Below, piece by piece: positions 48,001 to 64,000 of a stretch of DNA of 64,000 nucleotides. Location: NCBI RefSeq assembly GCF_014529535.1, contig NW_023503493.1, positions 4,992,001 through 5,056,000 of the forward strand, in the 5' to 3' direction. This DNA is from Bradysia coprophila. Its lineage: Eukaryota > Arthropoda > Insecta > Diptera > Sciaridae. Position numbers and translations under genes: made by a program. The notes beneath the pieces were generated by a model. It saw only the letters and a program-made list of their open reading frames with translations, ran no database searches and was not told the origin of the DNA. Every line of letters begins with the position of its first letter. Position 1 is the stretch's first letter.

Positions 48001-49240
48001 TCGATGCGTCTACTTCATTCGTTTTAACCTACTTTTCACTATATAAGACCACGATAACCAGAGATCATCGGCTCAATTTTGTCATCGCTATGTGTTCCGT
48101 GATTGGTACCTTTGGAGTGTTTTATGTTGAAATCAATATCCAGTATCAAAAGCGAATGAATGTACACAAACCATCAAACAATTACAATTAGTGAACAGAT
48201 TTAAACTGTTACGTCGATTAGCCCATATCGTCTCATTTGCAAGCTTGACCTTTGCTGTTATGGTAAAATGGACGGAGAACGAACAAGCTTTATTGAAATG
48301 ATATACTATTACTCACAGCACAATGCTATGAATTGTCCCGATTAGAAATTATTGTTTCTTATGAATGGCTTCCATGCAAACAATATACCAAACTTGTTGG
48401 GCATTGAGTAGTTTCCGGTGCTTTGAATAGAAATGCACAAGATGATTAAAGGATAAATCGTGTTTGAAGTCAATCAGTTGTAAGGCTATTTTGGCTACAC
48501 ATTTATTGGATAGCATATGTTAACTGGAAGATACGATACTGTTAGAAATTGATAGTAATCTATTTACTATTTATGGCAACCGATGATTTAAGAGGTGATG
48601 ATGTCCACTTTATATCAACATTATGTTTCAGCAATATGAAGGATACAATCAGTGAAATACAAGATTTCTCATCAAAGAATTAAAAATTGTTAAAGTAAAA
48701 TCTGATTACACCTGCCGTTAAAAGGTTAAATTGTCAGAGCTGAAGTAACTAAATAGAACTTACTCTTGCGTCATGATTCAACGTATATTGAGGTGCAAGC
48801 TGAGGTGATCTTTGTTAATACTCATTTTTTCATAGAACAGTGCAGCTTATCGGTAAAAAATTGGAATTTTGTATTACGTATTTCGGATTACGTATTTCGT
48901 ATTACGTATTTCGTATTACGTATTTCGTATTACGTATTTCGTATTACGTATTTCGTATTACGTATTTCGTATTACGTATTTCGTATTTCGTATTACGTAT
49001 TTCGTATTACGTATATCATAGCCCCGTAAAAACGGAAAGTGTGGAACAATATGTGTGGATGTTTCTTGAGCACAATAGACCTAATGCACAAATCTGAAAG
49101 GACCGTCCAACCGCGTGTATTACAAAGTTACGTATATACAAAATACAACACTATTTCGCTAGAAACTCACCTGCAAAACACTAGTCTTTCCAACACCAGT
49201 GGCCCCCAAAAAAGCTGCTTTAAGGGGGCCCTGCAACCAT
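36100..49240 (-). CDS. RASL10-type Ras-like small GTPase, apparent 1-base frameshift
   Basis: Exons as read: 49240-49171, 41946-41824, 39637-39524, 38235-38122, 36445-36378, 36220-36100. All five junctions keep frame and have GT..AG ends. G1 is GATGVGKTS. The G3 region is VLDIPPQ instead of DTAGQ, as is usual in RASL10 proteins. The FPTDNLAEW and LRTVHAYVLVFD blocks, G4 NKFD and G5 ECSAK are all present, and the protein ends with the CAAX box CNIL (Leu favours geranylgeranylation), so membrane-attached. The best start, ATG at 49240-49238 in GAGCCATGG, reads MVAG and is then out of frame by one base because of a run of five C (49228-49224). With four C the protein would be 202 residues, the family length. 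Either a sequencing or assembly error, or a real lesion. Introns are 7.2, 2.2, 1.3, 1.7 and 0.16 kb. Confidence 0.88.
36756..37012. mobile_element. palindromic MITE in a GTPase intron
   Basis: Arms of about 90 bases: TTGAGTCCGTTGG, TAG(G)TCTATTCCATCTGTC, AAAGTGA and ACGTCAAACAT on the left, with their reverse complement on the right ending CAACGGACTCAA. The loop is about 70 bases. Confidence 0.8.
37690..38060. repeat. dispersed repeat family D, copy 2
   Basis: Matches 27960-28290 in block order (CATGCGAAAGTTGACCATT, CCATTACATG, TTTTGATTTAACATGAATTT, AGCTTGTGGCTCAAAAAGC). It includes a short run of TATCGAAG repeats at 37955-37985. It lies in a GTPase intron. Confidence 0.5.
39020..39476. mobile_element. 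repeat family C, copy 2, both arms
   Basis: Inverted arms GATTTTAATGAGTGATGTC..TTTCAATTCTAGAAAACACG and, on the right, GTGTTTCCTAGAATTGAAGG..ATCACTCATTAAAATCG. The body is shared in the opposite order with 12774-13143. It lies directly next to the third GTPase exon. Confidence 0.75.
40285..40778. repeat. nested inverted repeat inside the hAT-like element
   Basis: TTTTATCTCCTGCAAGCTGA followed by TATTTCATACATTA on the left faces TAATGTACGAAATATCAGC followed by TTGCAGCAGATAAAA on the right, about 430 bases apart. The arms are about 38 bases. Probably a MITE that inserted into the larger element. Confidence 0.75.
40428..40503 (-). ncRNA. tRNA-like sequence with oligo-T end
   Basis: On the minus strand TTGTTGGCGTAGTGGTCAGC matches an A-box (TGGCGTAGTGG). 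About 33 bases later GTGTTCGCTTCG is a degenerate B-box, and a run of about 12 T follows as a possible polymerase III stop. No convincing cloverleaf or anticodon loop. Best read as a tRNA-derived fragment or SINE head inside a transposon, not a working tRNA. Confidence 0.45.
40783..40905. repeat. hairpin with TCTACCTTGGTGTATAT ends
   Basis: TTCTACCTTGGTGTATATTC and GAATATACACCAAGGTAGAA-type arms (one base different). The inner pair TATGTACAATTGTATATA / its inverse closes around CGCTGGCGCTCG. Same style of GC-rich tip as the palindromes at 31.9-32.3 kb. Confidence 0.75.
42182..42403. mobile_element. TA-flanked MITE, family A copy 2
   Basis: TA at both edges. Ends are CAGTCAGAGGCAGT and CAGTCAGAGGGCATTGAAAT (reverse strand). 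Subterminal GCATGAATTTGTTTC and TTTTTCAGCTGATCC blocks are shared with the copy at 537-762. It lies in the first GTPase intron. Confidence 0.85.
43260..43904. mobile_element. 645-bp foldback element
   Basis: Arms 43260-43427 and 43747-43904 are reverse complements with small differences: ATTAGCTATTTTCATAATAA, TTTTGCGCAC, a GC-rich CGAGCGAAGCGAG segment, TTTATCTCCTGTAATGTCA. The middle holds four loose copies of GAGAAATTATCGAAGTT. In the first GTPase intron. Confidence 0.9.
44958..46287. mobile_element. 1.33-kb near-complete palindrome (foldback)
   Basis: Outer arms begin ACAGTTTCCCGAAAATGTAT and its inverse ends the element. They continue through TTTGTCGCGACAAAA and TATTATAAGTACTAGAAT to GTGTCCGACACT (about 330 bases each). 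Inner arms carry TAGCTAACAAGACTTCGCTGA and TCTCCGCTGAGCTTTAACAA in one orientation and their inverse on the other side. Only the middle 150-200 bases are unpaired. Words of the type CTCCGCTGAG recur within each arm. Non-coding. Confidence 0.88.
46288..46584. mobile_element. TA-flanked MITE abutting the foldback
   Basis: TA duplicates at 46288-46289 and 46583-46584. 22-base terminal repeats CAGGGGACGTCAGTGAAATT on the left and, inverted, CAGGAGACGTCAGTGAAATT on the right. The 293-base interior is not palindromic. Directly adjacent to the right end of the foldback. Confidence 0.88.
48871..49014. repeat. 14-bp tandem array (TATTTCGTATTACG)n
   Basis: About ten units, mostly perfect; one unit is shortened. 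Open frames through it encode only repetitive YFVLRI-type peptide. It lies 160 bases downstream (in gene direction) of the first GTPase exon, inside its intron. Confidence 0.95.
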
Positions 49241-49269
49241 GGCTCTGCACCCTCCAGAGTGATTCGCTA

Positions 49270-52200
49270 TGCCGATATACATTTATTTTGTATATGAATT
49301 TCCATTGCAAGCGATATAGTAGACGCGTTACCATAATCACGGCAATTATTAATCAATAACTTTTTCGAATTTGTTGGCGAACTATTCCACATATTACACA
49401 GAAGACGTTTTGATAGGCAATTTAACTCAATATTAATGAACAACAAACAGACAGACAAACTAGCAGGGAAATCCGAAAGAAAATCGATTTGTATCGCGTT
49501 GATTTTCTTCGAATATTATTGGATCACTTTTATTTGTTATTGATTTTATTGATTTGGTTTTGTTTAGAAATTTATTTTTATTGCACCATATAACACTTCG
49601 TATTAGAAACTTAACATTTTTATTGCTAGGTTCAACGAAAAAAAAATTGGCATTAGTTGATTATGTCATGTCATTGATATTTTCGTGTTTAATCGGAAGA
49701 TTTTAAGCAAATTAATTTGACTTTATCGCATACGAGATGAGTGATAAACTACTACAACGGGAGTCAGAAATCCTCATTACATTCAACGTTGATCAGACAC
49801 AAAATCTGCATTGCAAATCTGTTAATCAGCGAATCGAAGACAAGTAACTCAAACTCAAGAAAAATATATATCTTGAGTATATTATAGATATATAGCAGTC
49901 AAGGTAGGCGATGCTGTAGCCTGTTTCTTGTTACTGATCAGTTGTAGAAATGCTATTTTCGCTGGAATATTTTCCAAAATTTTCTCGAATTTTCTTTAAG
50001 AATTTTTTGAAAGATTCGAGAAAAATTTCAAGAAAACTCGAGAAAATTTACGAAAGTTAAGTAAATGTTTCTATCGAAAATAGGATGTGGGTGCAAGCAG
50101 ACTAAAGTGGTTGAAACGTAAACCCAATTCATGTTCATTCAGATTTTCTGACTATTGGCATTTTCCGATAGAACGAAGCGATGTATACCAACTGAGTTTC
50201 CTATAATAACTACCATCATTGAAACTGTTAGAATTAGTAGGCTTTCCTAAGCTTTCCCTCATTAAAAAAGTTGCAAAATATATGAAAAGCTGAGAAAATG
50301 TGAAAAGTTTATGGAAAATTTTGGAAAATCAAGAAAAATTGTGAAAAGCTGGGAAAGCGAGTACGATTTGTGGAAAGCTATTAAAATGTGGAAATTTAGT
50401 GTAAAGCTGGGAAAACGAAAAAAAATGTGAGAAAATCGAAAATTTGTGAAAAGCTGGAAAAATTTGTGAAAATTTTGTAAAATGTGAACAATCTGTGAAA
50501 ATTTGGAAATTCTGTGAAAAGCTAGTAAAATGTGGACAATTTGTGAAAATGTGGAGATTCTGTGGAAATTCTTTGGAAAATCTGTGGGAATTCTGTGAAA
50601 ATGTGGAAAATTTGTAAAGAAAAAAAAAGAAAAAGTTTTCTCAAAAAATGTCTTGCCTATTAACAAATGTCTGCATTTCGGACAGAGACTGTATTGGGTC
50701 AGAATTCTTTTGATGCTGAAACAGAGACCCTAATGCATTAAATTCATTCGCATCCGCGGATCAAAGATCTAATTATTCTAATTATTCCATATTATTCCAA
50801 CGAGAAAGTGAATTCAATTTCCTTCAAATACTGATATACCATAAATTAAATCGTCTTGTGTCAGCTATACGTTATTAAACCATGCATAGCAATTCCCCGA
50901 AATAATAAATTGTCTATATTGTCTATAATTTTCGTGCACTTACTCTACACCTCACTAATTTGCCACAGTTTCCATCAATTACACCAGGTATAACAACAAC
51001 CCTTCTTAAAAACTTTCAGCACATTTGAAACGGAGCCAATACAAAACCCACTCCTAAAACAACAACAACAACATATTTTAACACAACACACCCACCCGAT
51101 ATCCATATTACCCTAAGGAAAGGCGAAAACAACAGTCCCAGAGGTATGCATCATTCAACATTAAACAAAATAATAAATAAACATGTCTCAGACGTCGGGG
51201 AAAATTGATTTACAGAAAATGTCTTCACCACATAAACGTTTTCTCAGTGTTCCGATCCCCCAATATTCAAATGCAAGCACACACACAATATATAAACATT
51301 AAATCGAGGAATACACACACAAGACTCGGGTTTTTGCTTTTTTGTTGTTGTGTGTTATTTTGGCAACCTCTTTGGCATTATGGTGTATTTATATTGTATG
51401 TAGGGCCCGTGTGTTCTGCTAAAGGGTTGCTTTATTTTTCGTATTATTAGACACACACAAATCTATCTTTAGTCAACACAAAGTTTAAATCTTGATGTGA
51501 AATGGTTCCGTATAAAAATCGCTTTGCTTTGCTGGTATTTTTTTTTGGGGGGGGAGGTTAATGGAAGCAAACATTTTATTTTAATTAAACGTTTGCCTGT
51601 TGAATTCGAATATTTTTTCTTCTTCAAATTTTGGTTGATAATGAAAATTAAATTTACAAAAAAAATGGCATACGGTCTCGAAGAGGCACCAAAAGAAAGT
51701 ATCAATTAAATGGCATAATTGGTTCTTTTATGCTTAGTTAAATGTTTGAGGAGGCGATTCTCCATTCATGTCAGTCTCTCTCTTCTCACTTGGTAAAAAT
51801 GTTATTGGTTTTTAAAACCTTTGCGAGGTGGTTGAGTCATATTATACACTTGCTGGTGCTTGTACATATTACATAAGCTGAAGCCAACGATTTCTTTCGA
51901 CTTTTTACTCAAATTATATCTGAAATGTTATTTAAAAAAAAAAAAACTTTCGACCAAAATCTATCCGTTATCGATCTTCGATAAAGCCAAACAAATTCGC
52001 AATCCATAAATCCAACGACACATCTATAAATCCCATAAAATACCTATTTTTATGACTCAGTTCTCGCATTTCCACAATTCAACACGGAAAAACAATCACA
52101 TAATTTCCACATCGATAAATCACACACAAAAATCGACGAACAAATTCCCGTTCGAATTGCACTCCTCTCGATTATGGAGCAAACAAAAATTTAATATTTT

Positions 52201-53600
52201 TGTTGTTGGAAATTACGAAATTTAATTTTCAACAATGAACCGAACAACAACGACAACAACAACAAAAATTGGAAAAAATTAGAAAATTAAATTAAAATGA
52301 AATTTTTTTTTGTGTGTGTGTTTGGATTGCAAAAAAATATTTTTATGAAAATGAGAACGATGTGGTCACACTGTCATGGACCATATATGACTGGTAGAGA
52401 TCAACGGGAAAATTCATCTCAATGGTGAATTTAAAATTCAGGATAACCGTGCTTGCATTCATGTATTTGAACATACATCTCCTTTAAACAGAATCTCTCT
52501 CTCTCTCTCTGCCTCTCTCAATCTCTGTATATAATTTGGTAACATGAGCGGAGCACATGAACATCAACCAGAGATCCGTACGAAATATGTCTGATGGAAT
52601 GTGGGAGACAACAAGCACACACCAACGGAAAAGCTGAAAAAGACCTCAAGAGATGCGTGGTAACGTAACGAATGATACAAACCAGCCGATATATGCGCGA
52701 TAATTGGAATGTTTTTTTTTTTCTCAACATTTGGAGACGTAAGAATGAGAATTTCGGTTTTGGGTACAGAAAATAGCATCGGACAGGATACTTTCGCATG
52801 CTCTTCGAACCGAACTGAATTTCCAATGTGGTGGGGTATGTACATGGATCACTTATATGGGATAAAAAGTTCATTTTATTTACACAAAAGGTTATGTATG
52901 TGGGAATGTGTGGCACCGTTGAGGGATATACATGGAGTGTATACGATGCTAAGATGGAATTATGTAAATGGAATTTGCATAGAAGTAATTAGTGGCTCTC
53001 TATATAAATGCTAACATCGATCTATTCGGATAATATGTAATTGTTGTGGGTATAACAAAGGATTTTAGTCCGTTGCGCCCTCACAATAGGGAATGCAAAG
53101 GAATATTATGGATATAATAATGGAAATTAATGGTTCCGTTTTGAAATTATAATAAAAACGTAGAGCTGAATAATAGCACGAGATGATTTATAACTGCGAT
53201 CTTTGTGTGTGTTAATTCTCATATTTTCCGCAAGAAAAAGAGGAAAAACTTGAGAAAAAAAATTGCTTCATTTAACACTTAGTTACTCATGAAATTCGTA
53301 TGAATTAAGTGGTACCTTAGAGGGATATCTGGGCTACCGTTTGACGGATAGACTTGTGGGAATTGGAGATATTTAATGAGTCTGTTGTTCTCTTTCAACT
53401 TAAATTGCTTGTTGGAATAATTGCAAGACGATTATCCCGAGTAAAAAAAGGGAAATTAAACGTTTCTTCGTGAGGGACAAATATCCATGGTAAAACATTT
53501 GTCAGCCAATAGAAAATCCTCCAAAAATTTTCGAAAGAAAATCCTCACATTCGTAGAAAATCTTCAAGAAAATCAAATAAAAACTAGAAAATCTTTTGAA
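49270..53600. other. non-coding stretch, low complexity
   Basis: Upstream of the GTPase start and without a recognisable gene. 50270-50640 is a long run of loosely repeated GTGAAAAGCTGGGAAAA-like words; an open frame on the minus strand there is purely a product of this composition. Other simple sequence: CAA repeats near 51060 and 52240, CT repeats at 52497-52511, and CA-rich text around 51280. Frames at 52.5-53.0 kb on both strands have no domain I know. Confidence 0.5.
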
Positions 53601-53616
53601 AATCCATTCAGAATCA

Positions 53617-54075
53617 GTAACAAATCCAGAGAGATGCTAATATGACGACTATGGCATCGTTTCGACGGATAGAGGCACAGCACTGCCACTAGCATGAACA
53701 CTGAGTTGACAAGTGTCAAATTTGAAGGCTTTAGTGATACGAGCTACCGCTTAGGATTGTTTGTATTGTATGTTTTAACTCATACAACGAAAGCAAGTCA
53801 TCTATCTGTACAAGAGAAACGCAGTGCCTACTGTGATTTCATCAGCCTCCGAATATTTTCTGTGTTCATGCTAGAAGCAGGGCTATGATAGAGTGAATAT
53901 GTCGAATGACAGCTGGTTTTTTGAGAAAAAATTCAATACATTTTCTCTCGACCAAATTCAAAATTATGCGACATATTCCCTCTATCCGTCGAAGCGACCC
54001 AGTCGTAATATTAGCATCTCTCTGAAAAAATCCTCTGAAAAACACTTTAAAACGATGGGAAAATCCTTGAAAATG
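53617..54075. mobile_element. complex foldback MITE
   Basis: AGAGAGATGCTAATATGACG, CGACGGATAGAGG and CACTAGCATGAACACTGAG on the left each have an inverse on the right (TCATGCTAGAAGCAGGGCT; CCTCTATCCGTCG; CGTAATATTAGCATCTCTCT). A second small pair (GAATATGTCG / CGACATATTC) nests in the right half, so the order is rearranged relative to a simple hairpin. Confidence 0.7.
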
Positions 54076-54079
54076 CTCA

Positions 54080-56540
54080 GAGGATTTTTTTTTAATATAA
54101 TTCTTTGTCAACGAAATTTACCACCTTCTTTCGAAGCCTTAAGCGAACGAATTCAAACTTTTCAGTTGAGATTTTGCGTACACGATTTTCCTCAGTGGGA
54201 ATGTCGCATTTCACTCGATTGACTTTTTTGTAAGAACTTTTTTTACCCGGGAAGTTTAAAAACCAGATATTGACCTATGAGCGTGGCATTCAAGCAACCA
54301 GTCTAAACTGCAATCGAGTTTTCAATAACGAAACAGAATTCGATTTGCTATACTGTCCGATATTCGTTCTGTTTCGTAAGGCCATATCATACCATCAAGG
54401 TTGATCTGAACCACTTCTCTCTGCCATGTCGGATTAGTTGCTTAGTTGCGAATCAATTTTTTTTCTGTTCTGCTTGTGAATTATACCATTTTCTTCTTTT
54501 ATTGAAACACTGGCATTTGTACGGGGAATTCTCTTGTGGTCGAAATTCGATACCACTGCCAAGTTGTATGTGTTTATGTTTTAACAATTTGTTTTATATA
54601 ACAAATGAGATTAAGAAATTCGAAACTTTTCGTACATAGTTTAGGTAGAAGACAACATGATATCTCTTATTAAATCAAGAAAATGAATTTGTTGATCGTG
54701 TCGATTAATGTGCAAAATATACCCGAACGAATTTTCGGCGCGTTGTGAGAGTAGGAAGTCCTTGTGACGTAAATGACTATTGCAAACAGTCTACGGCACG
54801 AAGACGATCTTTTCCTTCAGAATGGATACGAATGCCGGGCAAACTCGCTCTCTCTCTCTTTGCTTTTTTGTGTTTCTAGTATCATGACGCGTCTAGAAAT
54901 TTGTACATCTACCAGAATCACTCAATGAGAACCTTCAGAATCATTTTTACTACCGTATGAATGTGTTGCGCTGTAAATATCTATTACGTGCCTACGATGT
55001 GTAAAAGACTTTACGACCTTGGAAGAAGTAGTTATTTATTTAAGTGGGAGGTGCGTGTCAGGGGTTATTTTAGAGGAATTAAATTCCCGAGAATTTTTTA
55101 ATTTTTCCGTCATTTTTCCTGTTTCACGAAAATAACAACAAAATCGACGTTCCGTCGTTTTTACGGCCTTTTTAGTTTTTGGGTTACAGCAAATTTTAAG
55201 GACCTTTGGGGAAAATAGGCCCTGGCGTGCAGGTATCCTTACTTATTTGAGATTTGTGAGGTGAGAGCCTTATGTAGAATGCCCAAGCACAAATCTAAAA
55301 CTAAATTTTCTTAGATTTGGCGGTTTTAACATGTTAGTGACTGTAAGTAATCTACTTCTGCAAGATTTAATGGAAAAGTTTAGAGAGGTTTTAAGAGACA
55401 AATTTGATAGGTAAACTTTATAACGTACTTAAAGCTTCGTGGGACTTGTCATATTCCAGCAGACTTTGTTAGTTTTAACATAAATACATTTCATTATAAA
55501 GAATCGCATTAGTTGCGTTGGTCACCTATTTTTGTCGCTGTCAATAACAGATTATACCCGTCCGCAGGGCTTATTATTGGGAACTTGAATTCTGACAAAA
55601 TGTCGAAAAATTCGGAGTCGTCCTAATTAAATTCCGAAAAATAAGCCCTGTCTTTCGTATCTAACAGTTTGACCATCTCCAGCGATAAGTTTTCTTTAAT
55701 TGGAATCTTTCTTCAAACTCACTCCCCCATTAATCAAAAAACATTAATTCAGCAAGAAAATAGTGCACACGTGCTGGGTCTGGCTTCGAAAATCATGTTC
55801 ACACGATCGAGGTGCCGCCGTATGAATGAGGTGATTTTAATGGTTTCTCTTATCGCAAAAACGGCTTCTGGTTTTATTTTTCTTCTATTCTGTCAACAAC
55901 ATTATCTCTTACTGCGATATATAAGTGAAATCAACAACAATTATCAATTCCTTGAGCTGGTTGAATTTTCATATTTTAAATAAATTGAACAATTTAATTT
56001 GTACAATTTGATAAGCGTGTCGGCGATTGTTGATGCGATAGCACACAAAAAAAAAATCAAGAAGAACTTTCTGACGCCTGTAAAAATTGTTTATCTGAAT
56101 ATCGGCATTTTAACAACTTCAGAAGCTTTGTTGATGTGATGTGAAGCGAGGAAGTCGGTAATCGAATGTAGTAATATTGAGTAAAAGTCGAAGCCACCCA
56201 CTTAAAAAGCTGTTTAATTTTTTAAGCATAAAATAGTCTAAGTGATGTCAAAGAGGCCTTTCCCCTTCAATGGGGAGTTTAAGATCTTCGCCTCACTGCA
56301 TGCTAAAACACAAATGTTGACAACAATTTAGAATGTTTCCATCGATGTTGTCGATGGTATACAAAAAAAAACCGATTCAAATGATAACTATTGCTAACGC
56401 CATATACGTCCTGCGATATTAGAATCAATTCGTCAAAGGCTTCATTAGTCTGTTTGTAACATTTGTAGTGGTCTGTTGTTGTTGTTGACCTCCTACATAT
56501 TTCATATTTAACTTGTGTGTTTTTAATAGTCAATTACCGC
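54080..56540. other. vermilion upstream stretch
   Basis: No coding exon recognised. A short hairpin lies at 55565-55650 (GCAGGGCTTATT..AATAAGCCCTG). CT repeats at 54850-54860. I see no clear TATA box within 150 bases of the vermilion start codon. Confidence 0.4.
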
Positions 56541-56541
56541 C

Positions 56542-62062
<5,521 letters not shown>

Positions 62063-63345
62063 TTGTCGTAAAATTCATATGAAGTACATTCGGCTTGAGA
62101 ACTTAATTTTCCTTACACAGACTGTTTTGCTGGTAGAGTAAATTTATGCAACCAACTTGTTAAAAGTCGAAAAATAAAAGAAAATTTCTTCATTTTGTCT
62201 AATTTTTTTATGTTGATGAAGTGGCAGGAGTACGAGGAGGTGTGATAACGCACTCCACGAACAGGCGAAGGAACAGATTTTAATAACTATCATTTGGCTT
62301 CCTAGTTTGTGTGGAACGAATGTAGGGCAATATGAGCGAATGAGTGGAACGAACGAGCCCAAATTATGAACGAATGACGGGAAAATGTGGTCGAATGTAG
62401 AGGTGAGCGGGCTTCAACAGGTAAAAGAAGTAGTCCGATATTCTGTTCTTTTTCCTGCTTTTAGTGCAAGGAAAACTATCGAATCTGACTACAAATCATG
62501 CCCAACATTGAATCTGATGTAAGACCTCTACGGAGGTATATCTCTATAACTTCTTGTACGTATGTGTGTGTAGCGATATGTATAATCATAGCACTGAACC
62601 AAGCACTAGAACAGATTATTTTAACGGGAAATCGGTCACACTTCTCAAAAATAAAACTTTGACGCTGTATCATTATACCAACCTTACAAACTTAATTTAT
62701 AAGTGAAATTTTGACAACTGCGTCGAGTGTGTGTTTTAGTGGGTTTTCGTTACCTTTGGTGTTTACCTACTTTACTCATGTCAATTCGATGTATGGCCTA
62801 CGTCTCTCAAAAACGATTGCGTTAATTTAGCGTGACCTCGAATTCCTTTCCGAGCTTTAATTCGTAGACCAGCTAATCAAAGAAATGCAGAAATCATTTT
62901 ATAATCAATAACAGCCGTTTCTTATTGCCAACGATGGCACGACAATGAATGAACGATGGCCAGTAGCTAGAGCTACTTTTATGTAGTCAAACGTACAGTA
63001 AAACCGAGGAAGTACAAGATTTGGTAGCAAATATATTACGGGATACTCAAAACAAAAGAAGTAACAAACATTAGGGGTGAACCGTAAAGTTCATAAGTTT
63101 TATATGACAATTTATTGAACATTTGACATTTCTCCCAAAAATTTAAAGGCAAAAGTGTATGATATCGCCATACTTACGAACTTTACGAACCATAATGGTT
63201 TACCCCTATTGAATCTTTATGAAACCAACTTCTTTGAGTAATAAAGTCACTTTATTGCATAAACACCATACTTACATGTACACGTTCTTCTACTTATCTA
63301 CAACGTGACAATATGTCTCACCAGCATCGTGAGTTCCTCTTAATC
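62063..63345. other. intergenic stretch between vermilion and the Cys-rich gene
   Basis: The two genes converge here. It contains the vermilion poly(A) signal, two copies of a word set also found at 1807-1862 (GAACAGATT..TTAACGG..CATTTGG type, at 62240-62305 and 62588-62632), a motif GAAGTACAAGATTTGG at 63009, a small MITE (63073-63211), and the AATAAA of the minus-strand gene at 63256-63251. No coding exon seen. Confidence 0.5.
63073..63211. mobile_element. small MITE with AGGGGTGAACC ends
   Basis: Left AGGGGTGAACCGTAAAGTTC and right, inverted, AGGGGTAAACCATTATGGTT, with an inner pair AAAGTTCATAAGT / ACTTACGAACTTT. 139 bases, flanked by ATT on both sides. Confidence 0.65.
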
Positions 63346-64000
63346 TTAAGATTTACAACATGCGCATGTCGTTCCGCATGACGATTCACTGGAACCAACA
63401 ACACAATTTTCGGGTGCTGCTGGAATAGCCAGACACGTCATTTGTCCAGGTTCGAGTTGATCCCTTTCGCAATTCCACGAGCAGCCATTCTCTCCAACTT
63501 TGCATGTTTCAGCTTTGGCTATACATTTAAACGATCAGTCAACAAAAATCTAATTTTCTTAAACAAGTCATAATGTGTATGATTTACAGCATGTGCAGGT
63601 CGTTCCGCATGACGATTCACTGGAACCAACAACACAATTTTCGGGTGTTGCTGGAATTGCAAGACATGTAATTTGTCCAGTTTCGAGTGGATCCTTTTCG
63701 CAATTCCACGAGCAGCCATTCTCTCCAACTTTGCATGTCTCATCAGCTTTGGCTACATTTCAAAGACGAATTGACTCACATTTTTACATAATTTTCAAAC
63801 ATTTTAATGACATTTACAGCATGTGCAGGTCGTTCCGCATGAGGTTTCACTGGAACCAATCTCGCAAGATTGTGGCGTTGCTGGTATTGCCATACACGAC
63901 ATTTGTCCAGGTGGCGGTGGTACTTTTTTGCAAGTCCATGAGCAACCATCAACGCCAACGTCACATGTTTCAGCTTGTGCTGTGGCTATACTTTTCAAAT
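63346..64000 (-). CDS. modular nine-cysteine protein, 3' part
   Basis: Three exons are visible on the minus strand and the gene runs off the window: 63985-63818, 63752-63588 and the terminal 63518-63346, separated by introns of 65 and 69 bases. Each exon encodes one module of about 56 residues with identical spacing C-x6-C-x3-C-x11-C-x9-C-x8-C-x3-C-x-C-C. Shared words are GCSW(N/T)C, AIPA(T/A)P and SCGTTC(T/A)CC. Internal exons are symmetric phase 1 (..TGCT|GTAAAT; AG|CC..), so modules can be added without breaking frame. The last two exons and their flanking introns are nearly identical in DNA, so the last duplication is recent. The protein ends CCKS. A secreted protein is likely from the cysteine content, but the signal peptide would be outside the window. 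Family not recognised. Confidence 0.82.

Noticed and set aside
48766-49097. Frames with YFVLRISYYVFRI repeats
   Set aside because: Translation of the 14-bp microsatellite.
50262-50666. 134-residue Phe/Ser-rich frame on the minus strand
   Set aside because: Produced by repeated GTGAAAAGCTGGGAAAA-like DNA; no start context or homology.
52518-53014. Overlapping frames of 93-132 residues on both strands
   Set aside because: Mutually exclusive, no domain, flanked by CT repeats; likely chance openness in AT-rich DNA.

Overview
The window is eukaryotic, AT-rich nuclear DNA from an insect. The three clearest genes are orthologues of period, tryptophan 2,3-dioxygenase (vermilion) and cathepsin O. 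Short introns (about 55-90 nt) with GT..AG ends, the dipteran-like PERIOD sequence and abundant small inverted-repeat transposons point to a nematoceran fly. A fungus-gnat-like (sciaroid) source is my guess; no single sequence here proves it.

Layout. 1-6.0 kb: a possible period promoter and 5' noncoding exon, then a large repeat-filled leader interval. 6.0-13.7 kb: period (+), ten coding exons, complete. 13.7-18.1 kb: intergenic, with a 5'-truncated RTE-type retrotransposon that was itself hit by a hAT-type MITE. 18.2-29.3 kb: three paralogous genes for short secreted peptides (+), all with the same two-exon plan, a TATA box and a Gly-Lys C-terminus; cathepsin O (-) lies between the first and second. 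36.1-49.2 kb: a RASL10-type Ras-like GTPase (-), six small exons spread over 13 kb, with introns packed with transposons. Its start codon is out of frame with the rest by one base in a C run. 49.3-56.5 kb: mostly non-coding repeats. 56.5-62.1 kb: vermilion (+), seven exons, complete, with a 3.5-kb second intron full of transposon-derived DNA. 63.3 kb to the end: the 3' part of a gene (-) built from near-identical nine-cysteine exons.

The genes do not form one pathway: a clock gene, a lysosomal protease, a tryptophan-catabolic enzyme, a small GTPase, and two families of secreted proteins that I cannot assign. The main candidates for something undescribed are the GK-ended peptide family, the nine-cysteine modular protein, and a dispersed motif (AAATGAAGTAAAAGATTT) that recurs at least eight times outside every element I could delimit.

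Much of the rest is transposon-derived: hAT-like elements with 8-bp target duplications, TA-flanked mariner-like MITEs, long foldbacks, 39-, 52- and 144-bp tandem arrays, and a 1-kb element with CCCCGTACGAAG ends. All exon boundaries are read by eye from splice signals and protein similarity from memory; no search was run.
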